Source: Brachycybe producta (lineage: Eukaryota > Arthropoda > Diplopoda > Playtdesmida > Andrognathidae). Taken from it: DNA of 64,000 bases. Made by a program: the position numbers and the translations under genes. The notes under the pieces are model-generated. The model did not search any database and was not told the DNA's origin. It saw only the letters and a program-made list of their open reading frames with translations. The stretch is from positions 248,001 to 312,000 of the forward strand of contig JAUPFP010000030.1 of NCBI GenBank assembly GCA_036925085.1. Reading direction: 5' to 3'. Positions 55,846 to 64,000 of this stretch are shown one piece after another (the stretch's first letter is position 1; every line of letters starts with the position of its first letter).

Positions 55846-56311
55846 CGGATACAAATTGAAAACAGAAAATTAAAATATTTCTAAGCTAAGTTTCTCAATT
55901 TAAAATATCGGGGAGTGACATAAATTATACGGAGGAGGTAACTCAACTAAGAGTTCTTCCCAAGGGGAGGCTTACGTGCCAAAACCGAGTGTGGCTAGCA
56001 GATGGCGCAAACTGTACTCAGTGCTTCATTTACAATACGATTCAATGAACTTACAAAATAAAATGGCTGGCATTTTATTAAGCAAAAGATGTATTCCTTT
56101 CAGCTTCAAAAATCAGACGATTCTTTACTCACTTTTGACCTTTTTTTTTTACTAACTTGGAGTTGTTTTACATCTTTATAAATCGATCTTGTCACAGTCT
56201 TTTATTTAAGGTTTTTAAGCCTTAAATTGAAGGGATGGAACCTTGTTTGTGGCCCTCAAAATTCAACTTTAAAGCACTCTCAAGGTGTAAACTGGGCCCT
56301 GCGAATATTAG

Positions 56312-56450
56312 AGCTTATTTCCGTTTTCAAGAAAGAAATTAGAAATTATTTTAGAAACTCCATCATTTAAAGGGTATTTTCATGTCGATATCTTTAAAAG
56401 TAAACTTTTTATAATAATGTCTAATACTATAAATATAAATTTAGTTTTCT
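56312..56450. repeat. Fam-A MITE, left fragment
   Basis: AAATTATTTTAGAAACTCCA, then AAAGGGTATTTTCATGTCGA and TATCTTTAAAAGTAAACTTT. Confidence 0.58.
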
Positions 56451-57136
56451 TAAAGTTTGATTGATTGTGGCGCCCTCTTTTTTTAAAAAATAAATAAATT
56501 CTATTTCACTATCATTAAAAGCTAAACATTTTTTTTAGTTTATTGTTATTATTATTGCATCATTTGATGTTTCAATAGAAATTGGTTTCGAGGAGGGGGC
56601 CTGAGGGGCCGGGTGGTGTTTTTCTAGTTTTCTACTTTTGATAGTGGGTGACCTTCAAAGAAAACAAGCGAGAGAGAAAAATCCCCCACACAAACAGTGG
56701 CGCCACATTTATTTATATGGAGAGAAAGAAAAACAAGAACTAATAGTTTTGACAACTATTTAAATCTTGTCAGCCTCTCTTTCTCTCTTATCTTTTATTG
56801 AAATCTCCAATCAAAAAAATAAAGGTAAGAAGTTTATCAAACAGACTGCTAAAAATATAATTATTAATCTCCTTATTGAAAACTTTGATTAAATGTAAAT
56901 TAACTTCTTAAAATGAATTTTTCTCAATCAGATTCTTAACTTCTGAAGGTGGTCTTTATTTAAATTAAACTTTTAAGTTGAATGCAAGTAGCTTAATTAA
57001 ATAATAAGTGCAATGATTTATTCATTTTTCCAATAATTAAAAAAACTGACATATGAAAATCCAATATGGCCGCCGGTTAAAACCAAGATGGCCGCCAAAT
57101 TCAGTAATTTATATATTTCTAATATAATAGCAATAC

Positions 57137-57431
57137 TTTAAGTTGATTATTTTGACTTTCAGATGCAAAATGACGAGAAACTTGAAAGTGTTTTAGAAAC
57201 TAGAAATGGGTAGCTAAGTTGGTATTTTTCAAATGTTTATATCTTTTATAGATAAAAATTAAAAAAAAATATCGTCTGCTTAAAATTGTGTTATTTTCAA
57301 ACTCACATTCACATGAAAGTGATTAGCTACCCTTCTAGTTTCTTAAACACTTTCTAGTTTCTCTTCATCTTAGGTTAGGTGAAAGTACTTGTAGTTAGGA
57401 GAGGCCCCGTTTACACTTTAAACCAACTTAA
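57137..57431. repeat. Fam-A MITE, full length
   Basis: TTTTGACTTTCAGATGCAAA and AAGTGTTTTAGAAACTAGAA on the left; CTACCCTTCTAGTTTCTTAA and GCCCCGTTTACACTTTAAAC ending CAACTTAA on the right. Confidence 0.8.
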
Positions 57432-58336
57432 TATATGTTAGTAATAGTTAAAAGAGTAACAATTTATGTTTTAGATTCTGAACGAGTGATTGCAACATTA
57501 TAGAATATAAAAAATAGAAAGAAAGAAAAACATAATTCTATTCTGTGATTGGTCAACGAAGTAGCCTCCAAAGAACCGCCTTGTTCCAATGTCAGTCTGT
57601 CTGATGTGGGTTTTGTTTTTGTCAGCAGTTTTCTGCTTCTTGTTTTTTGGCCACTGGCCATTCTTCTTAATACTAAAGCCACACAATTTAACTCTTCCTT
57701 TTTATTATTATTATAAAATCGTATTATTTTTTTAAAAAAAATATTAGGCCTACTATAAAATTATAATTTCAATTTGAATAATGAATATTAATTTTTAATT
57801 GAAAGGAGGGGTGGAGATGATGTGAATGAATTGGGAGGATTTTTTATTTTGTATGCTTTTCAAATTCATTTATTATTAATTTAATTATTTATTTTAACTA
57901 GTTAAAATGTATTCTATCGGACAGTCGAAAGTCATTTAAACGATTTAATTTCATTTGACATCGGTTACTTAACCTTCACTCGTTTTGCTAAATAACATTT
58001 TATTCGGGTTTCACCAAAGAGCCAACAGAATCGTGTCGTCTATTTCTATTTGATAATTTTTTTTTAAAAAAAAAATAATTATTATCTCAGGATTTCCGGG
58101 GTAAGTTAAAAACATTTTCTTTTTATGATATAAGAAATTGTCAATTTTTATAAGGAGTTACCCCCCACCCCATTTGAAGATGTCAATTTCACATTTGTTA
58201 TTGTTTTTTTTCCTGGTGCAAAATAAAAGGTAGTTAATATTTTGATAATATTAAATATTCATACAGGTGTTAGTGAACTCTTTTATTTTTATAGAAGTTG
58301 AATTCTAAAATGCTTCACTGCTTTTATTTCTTATAA

Positions 58337-58373
<37 letters not shown>

Positions 58374-58479
58374 TACTATTATTTTATGTTATGAATGGAT
58401 CATGGAAGGCAATTCTAGGATTTGTAATTTGCTTTTGTGACTATTATTACAATGTTATCAGACGGATATAACATACTTA

Positions 58480-58790
58480 CTGTCTTTTGAGTCTGCGTAA
58501 CATTTTGTCATTTTCAAATAGACATAAAAAGTTTATTTCAAAAGATACAGCAACATGAAAATACGTGATTATTAGATAAAATTCTAGTTTCTAAAACACT
58601 TCCAAGTTTCTCTTAAATTAAGTATGTTAAAAACTAGAACTGATAGGTGAATCATTTTGTTTTGAAAGATATCATCATATCTAGAAGAAAATACGCTGCT
58701 ACCTTTCTAGTTTCTAAAACACTTTTCAAATTTTCTCTTGATTTTGCTCGAGGGGCGTTTTCAATTTAATACCAACTTTAATGATAGATG
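58480..58790. repeat. Two truncated Fam-A MITE copies in tandem
   Basis: First: ACATAAAAAGTTTATTTCAA to CTAGTTTCTAAAACACTTCC. Second: GTTAAAAACTAGAACTGATA to CTTTCTAGTTTCTAAAACAC and TTTCTCTTGATTTTGC. Confidence 0.6.
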
Positions 58791-58925
58791 AAAAAAAAAG
58801 CTGTTCGAGCAACTTTTTTACGCTTGTAAAATTTATATTCTTCTAGACGTTTTTGAATAAACCAAGAAAATCAACGAGGATTGGTTGAAATTTGCATATT
58901 AAAAATAAATTGTAGGATTTTTTTT

Positions 58926-59100
58926 AAAAAAGTGTAAACGGTGGGTGGGTCTCGAACTCTGGTTTTACAGTCTTTTAGGTGCAAGTTTTAGTTGTAGAAA
59001 CTAGAAAGGGATAGCGCAATCATTTAAGCTTATTTTCACGTTGATATCTTTCAAAATAAGCTTTTTACGGATTTCTTTATTTTATAGTCAATTTTATTCT
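58926..59100. repeat. Fam-A MITE, left half
   Basis: GTGTAAACGGTGGGTGGGTC, TACAGTCTTTTAGGTGCAAG and TTGATATCTTTCAAAATAAG. The right half is absent. Confidence 0.65.
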
Positions 59101-59263
59101 AGAAACGAACCAACTAAGGTTGTTGGTGTCTGGACGTCGTCATTTTTGGTTATTATGGGTAGAATTCTGAATGTGTAGTATGTAAAAGAAAACTCATGAT
59201 CGGGTGATTTTAATTTCGATCAGCTGATGATGGGAGTTTCTTTGAAAGATGCGGATGTGGCCA

Positions 59264-59308
59264 TAATCATCATCATCATCATTGATGATGATGATGATGA
59301 TGATGATG
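59264..59308. repeat. CAT/ATG triplet hairpin
   Basis: A run of ATC triplets is followed immediately by ATG triplets around an ATTG centre, making a perfect palindrome of about 20 bp per arm. Confidence 0.8.
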
Positions 59309-61201
59309 GCAATCTTATAGGGGACGATGACCACAACAATAGGCCTATATCTTATCTATACCTATAGGGTTTACTTTACTTCAGGTTTTTTTTCTGATTG
59401 TTTGATGGTCAAGCCGAACTCTTTTCTTTTCTTCATAAATAATAATAGTAATAATAATAATGATAATAATCACGATTATTCACCTTGTTTCTTTCATTCT
59501 TAAACTTTCATTTTGGACCTTTTAAAAATGTTTTCTCATTTCCTTGAACTTTTTTTGTTTTTTAATATAAATTGCAAATCTTGTCTGACATTGATTTTGT
59601 TAGATTTGTATGAACTTTCTACTCTATGGTAAGGATTTCTGATTTGATTAATCAGAGAATCGTTTTTTTAGTTTCGATTAATTGCATAAATTGAATCGAA
59701 TCTAAGGCTTTCGATTAATCGTAAGAATGGATTCTAAGGCTTGTTAATAAACCGTATGAATCGAATCAAAACTTCATTCATCCACCTCAAGTATTGTTTT
59801 GACACTAAAACATTCACTTACTACACATTCTGTTCGTAATCAACTAGATTTCCTCTCAATGCATCAGCATGATGTCACCTGAAGTTACTCGAAAAGTTCT
59901 GATTTAATTCGAAAGAAAACAAGGATATAATTAAAAAATCATATCGAATCTTGTAATTTTTTTTAATTTTTAATTGGAATTGAATCATTCGATTCATGAA
60001 AATCGAATCTTTCTTGATTTTTGGCCATCTCTATTTTTCCTTAATTTTAAAATACCTACTTTATGTTGACTTTATTTTTACAAAATTCACATTACAAACA
60101 CAAGATTTACAAGACATTACAAGACACATATTTGCTTTTTCATATTTTTCTCAAATTTTATTTCTTGTTCATAGCTATTGTGTGTTTATATATTGAAATT
60201 ACATTATAAAATGCAAATTATTGTTTGCATTCAGTTTATATTATTTTATTCTGTTGAATTTTTACAGCTTGTTGTGGCACTCCTAGAAAATTAGTTCCAG
60301 GATCCAATTTCCCAGTGTGTTTTTGTGTTGGGTTAAAATTTAAATCATATTTAAACATGACGCATCCACTCAAACGTTTTTAAGACAACAAAATACATTG
60401 TAGACTAGATTAAATTACATGGGGGGAAAACGGACATGAAAACCTGTCATATATTTATTAAATAAAAAAAAAACACCTCCAATCAATGTTTCTCTTGTTT
60501 GCAACTTTTATGGATTTTTTAAATACTTTTTTTTTTACTCCTACACAACAATCAACTTCATATAATAATATATTATATATATATAAAATTCATTTTTTGA
60601 AGCCTTGTAGGACAGAACTACTATAGCAATAGACGAAAGGTGAACACAATTTAGAAAACAAATTAAAAGGTTTCAACTTGAAAACCCTAAAGGAAAGTTT
60701 TGAGAAAAAAAAATCACGTCATTTTCGTTTCGTGCAAATTGCACGACGTATGTATTAATACAAGTAAAGTGATTGACGCGTTATTTAAATTTGAGCTAGT
60801 TATTATTTCTATATATTTTGTAAATTATTATTTGTAAAATGAATGTCCAGCATATTATACGCGATAGGCTTTTTTTTTCTTCTATGTGTGTTTAAAATAT
60901 GGAGAGAGCCCCTTTAATGGACCCTGCAGTGTCAAGGACAGGGGCACCAAGATTAATTTTCATATCATGTTCAAGTCTTTGCTTAATTTTATTTCATTTT
61001 TTTCCTCTCTTCTTGCTTTTTTAGATGAGAAATATTAAGACATTTGTAGGGCATCTTAAAGGCCACCACATTTAATTGTGCTTATTTTTTTCTTTCGCTT
61101 TGGTTATTTTGTTGCCAGAAACTGTTTGTGGTTGAACTGGACGGCGGCCATCTTTATTCTTTGCATGTCTGCCAAAATAACACAAGACAGACATTCTAAG
61201 A

Positions 61202-62481
61202 ATGACGACAAAGACGACGATGATGATGATGATGATGACGATGAACTGTGCTATTTTGGCATTACTAATGCTAATGCTGGTGCATCAAGTATCTAGTAAT
61301 CCAACTACGTACCCATCACCTCGAACTAAGGAACACAAGGTGCTCGTTTTTCATACGAAATGGTTCAATTTTAACAACGCCATCTTTTTATTTATTACAG
61401 ACTTTTTATAAATATTTTAGATTTTTTGTTTTTAAGAGTAATCAGAAATTAAATGTCAGCTGTTTTAGCTGAAATTTAAATTCTGATTACTCTGTGTCTT
61501 TCAGAAGCAAAATGAAGAGAAACTGCGAATTTTGTGAAAGTGTATTAGAAACTAGAACGGTAGCTCAATCACTTAAGGGTATTTTTATGTTTCACGTTTC
61601 TCATAGTTTTGGGAATAATCAAGAGTTCAGGTGGTTTATGGACAGCGGATTTTTCTAACTCTTGATTATTCTGCTTTTTAGAAACTAGAAATGGTAGTTC
61701 AATCATGTACTTAAAGGACACTTTCATGTTGAAATCTTTTGTTATATATACTTTTCGTAGACAAAAATTTTAAAAATATCGTCTGCTTAAAAGTTAGATC
61801 TGTTTTTAGAAAGTGTCATGAAAGGTTTATTTTGAAATATATAAAAATGAAAATATCCTTAAAATGATTGAGCTACCCTTCTAGTTTCTGAAACACAGTC
61901 CAGTTTCTTTTCACTTTCCATGTGAACACACAGAATAATCAATAGTTCGAGTGGCGTTTATGCTGAAATAGTTTGAAAACCACCTTAAATAGTTTTAAAA
62001 AAATAAGAGACACATTCAGTGAGTGAGTGTAATTTGAAAATATATACAACCGACTTGTACATTATAAAAAAATGCGAGTTGTTTCTTGTATATGTATGTA
62101 TTTGATTGATACTAATCCCTGAAACCAGTTGTCTGGGACTTTGAAGGAGGCCGTTTTCAAAATTCACTACTTTTTTTTATGTTTTCTGTCTACCACTTTG
62201 GAATGTCTTTTGCGTTGTCCCTCGCTCACTCGCTCACTTGTAAATCAAAATATCAGACACTTTGCAAAGTGAATTTTTTTAAAAAAAATACTTTGTACCC
62301 TATAATTATTTTTGTTGTTGCCATTTTTGTAAATGCAAATTGTTAATAATTTCCTAATAAAATATGTGTTTTATTTTTGAATTTGTAGGTCCACAATATA
62401 ATGTTGTATCCCGAAAAACATTCTTGGTGCAAAACGACTTCGATTAAACAGATTGTAAGCCACCCTGGCTGCAAATCCATT
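61202..62481 (+). CDS. NBL1: NBL1/DAN-type cystine-knot BMP antagonist (first two exons)
   Basis: Exons 61202-61339 and 62389-62481 give 77 codons; the gene then continues past a donor (GTAAGA) beyond the window. Residues 14-32 form a signal peptide (NCAILALLMLMLVHQVSS) after a Met-rich start written by an ATG microsatellite; translation could equally begin at ATG 61241. The second exon, VHNIMLYPEKHSWCKTTSIK then QIVSHPGCKSI, matches the start of the DAN cystine knot of NBL1 (LFPDKSAWC..ITQIVGHSGC in human) with its first two cysteines. The remaining knot cysteines were not found before 64000, so the next intron exceeds 1.5 kb. DAN proteins are secreted and bind BMP/GDF ligands. The Gremlin and Cerberus groups are less similar. 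Confidence 0.88.
61478..61988. repeat. Two Fam-A MITE copies in NBL1 intron 1
   Basis: The first (61478-61627) has CTGTGTCTTTCAGAAGCAAA and TTAGAAACTAGAACGGTAGC and lacks most of the right arm. The second (61628-61988) runs from AGGTGGTTTATGGACAGCG to TTTGAAAACCACCTTAA with CTACCCTTCTAGTTTCTGAA. Confidence 0.72.
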
Positions 62482-64000
62482 GTAAGAATCATTTTTTTTT
62501 TGTTCGTATAATAATTATGAATGGCTCGATTATTATAATTATTATTTTTTAGAGAAGAACCAAAATTTTAATTTCAACTCACGTCTTCTTCATATAAAAA
62601 GAGCGACATAAAAGGAGAAGAAAAAAAAATCTTTCAATTTGAAAGAGATTTTTTGTTGTTGCTTCTCTTCTTATGTGTGTGTGTGTGTACAATTAAAAAA
62701 CCAGTTGTATGTTGAGTGTCATCAATAACTTCCAGGTTTATGGGTATTACAATCCATTAGAATGGAACTCCCACCATCAATGATTTATATTATATACATT
62801 GTTATAGGACATAACCCAAAATACAACTAGAACGGTTACTATAGGACTGTAGAAAAGGCCACTTTATTAAAGCCATTGTTAACTAGGATCACAAAAAACT
62901 GACATGACGTAAAGAAGGTTTACGCATCGTCGAAGTCGATGGCGGACTGGCCTATCGAGTAATCAGGCATTTTATCACATTTACCATTTTTTGACGGGAA
63001 CACTATCTGTCATTTTCTCCGATGGGCCGATTTTATGATGAAACTCGATAAAAGTTTAATAATCGCACAATAAGGATGTGATATTTTTTAATAACAGAAA
63101 ACCCCACAAAAGTAAAATGACACCTTTTAATAAAAAAGTTGCAAAATATTTTAGAAAAAAAAAATAATTTTGTTGGTTTAATGAACTTTTGTTTAAAACA
63201 AATTTTACTCGCGAAGTTCGCCGAAAGTTTGTACAAAATAGCAAAAGAAAATGGAGACTTTTATTGTTGACAAAAACGAAAATAGAAACCATGTGTAATT
63301 ATGATTAAACAATATGCAACATTTAAAGGGGTTTGGAGTTTTAGACATTTTTGGAGTAGTTTTACTCTTTAGAGCTGTAAAACTACTCCAAAAGCCGTTT
63401 TTTTTTCTTGTTCTCCCAGTCCGCCCTTGCTTTTGGGCCACTTTTCAACTGCAAAATGAAGTTGTGTTTTTGCCAAAATCGACCACTTTGGAATTTGGCA
63501 TACGGATGCATTTGGACTACATTTCAAACACCGCAGTGAACTCAAAATGTTTGGTTTTGAAGACAACCCGACTTACTTTTGCTATTTCCAACGAGCGTAG
63601 CAAGCAAAAAAATTAAAAAAACACAAAGCCAGAGAATTTTTTTTCTAAAATATTAAGGCTGTACTGAGCCGATTTTTGCCGAACCGATTTTTGCCGATTT
63701 ACTGCTATTCGGCAAGAATTGGATCAGCGAACAAATGTTAACCGATTTCTGATCATTAACGCACTCAACAATTAGGTCTGCTCCCCGATAAAACGGCAGT
63801 GCGATTTCTAAACTTTTATCGCTTTTCATCATGAAATTAGCTTTATAATGGAAATACCGGCCGTCAAATTAAGTGGCCCATCAGGGAAAATTCTCGATTG
63901 CCTGATAGGCCAGTCCGCCCAGGCTGAGAAAATCTTTTGTTTTATTCATTTATTTAATTCCAATTGTCGTCATTTTTACGTCACTAATTCTTATCAGTAA
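62482..64000. other. Start of NBL1 intron 2 up to the window edge
   Basis: No exon with further DAN cysteines (C-x-G-x-C type) is visible. The interval holds a (TG)n tract (62674-62690) and a TIR element (62941-63919). Confidence 0.5.
62941..63919. repeat. TIR element with GGCGGACTGGCCTATC ends
   Basis: GGCGGACTGGCCTATC at the left end is mirrored by GATAGGCCAGTCCGCC at the right. Inner arms include ATGATGAAACTCGATAAAAG and CTTTTATCGCTTTTCATCAT. About 980 bp, non-coding. It includes a small palindrome at 63348-63395 (TTGGAGTAGTTTTAC against GTAAAACTACTCCAA). Confidence 0.7.

Larger units (their letters stand above)
55249..61201. other. Intergenic region between ICMT and NBL1
   Basis: No gene supported. 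It contains several Fam-A MITEs, an ATT microsatellite (58335-58370), a triplet hairpin (59264-59308), and AT-rich sequence with repeated GAATCGAAT (59640-60010). The right end has a CGGCGGCCATCTTT motif (61142-61155), 50 bp before the NBL1 start, which reads as a YY1-like core on the minus strand. Confidence 0.5.

Noticed and set aside
62482..64000. Third NBL1 exon inside the window
   Set aside because: Looked for the next cystine-knot cysteines with flanking AG and GT in all three forward frames and found none; the exon is presumably beyond the edge.

Overview
This is a stretch of animal (metazoan) nuclear DNA: AT-rich, with multi-exon genes using the standard code, short exons, introns mostly of 50 to 600 bp, one 10 kb intron, and very many small non-autonomous DNA transposons. 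The genes are clear orthologues of vertebrate single-copy families, so the organism is an invertebrate. I cannot place it further; the linkage pattern (below) argues for a lineage with conserved animal synteny rather than a fast-rearranging one. No bacterial features (operons, CRISPR, tRNA clusters) were seen.

Layout: 755-3411 (+) is a GOLIM4/GPP130-type Golgi membrane protein in 13 exons. 5129-5775 and 6368-7134 (+) are two tandem four-exon genes for small secreted cysteine-containing proteins that I do not recognise. 8261-10048 (-) is CAPZB (F-actin capping protein beta) in 7 exons. It is divergent from 11662-19893 (+), an atypical protein kinase C (aPKC) in 17 exons. A plausible alternative first exon at 13593-13725 would give an aPKC lacking its PB1 domain. 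19894-27691 is repeat-rich intergenic DNA. 27692-30793 (-) is an intact RTE-like LINE open frame (endonuclease plus reverse transcriptase). 32803-46140 (+) is SKI/SnoN in 6 coding exons. 46141-53426 is repeat-rich intergenic DNA. 53427-55248 (+) is ICMT (isoprenylcysteine carboxyl methyltransferase) in 4 exons. 61202-62481 (+) holds the first two exons of an NBL1/DAN-type BMP antagonist that runs off the right edge.

The six recognised genes do not form a pathway, but together they look like an ancestral linkage block. From memory, human PRKCZ-SKI, CAPZB, NBL1 and ICMT lie on 1p36, and GOLIM4, PRKCI-SKIL on 3q26, so this window resembles the single pre-duplication version of both human segments. 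aPKC followed by SKI on the same strand is kept in both.

Other notable points: three introns of about fifty use a GC donor (GCGAGN). One MITE family (Fam-A, more than 25 copies) sits in introns of aPKC, SKI, ICMT and NBL1 and carries a splice-acceptor-like sequence inside its terminal inverted repeat. Several other foldback MITE families disperse TGACGTCA and GC-box motifs. There is also a 169 bp nearly perfect inverted repeat at 21105-21273.
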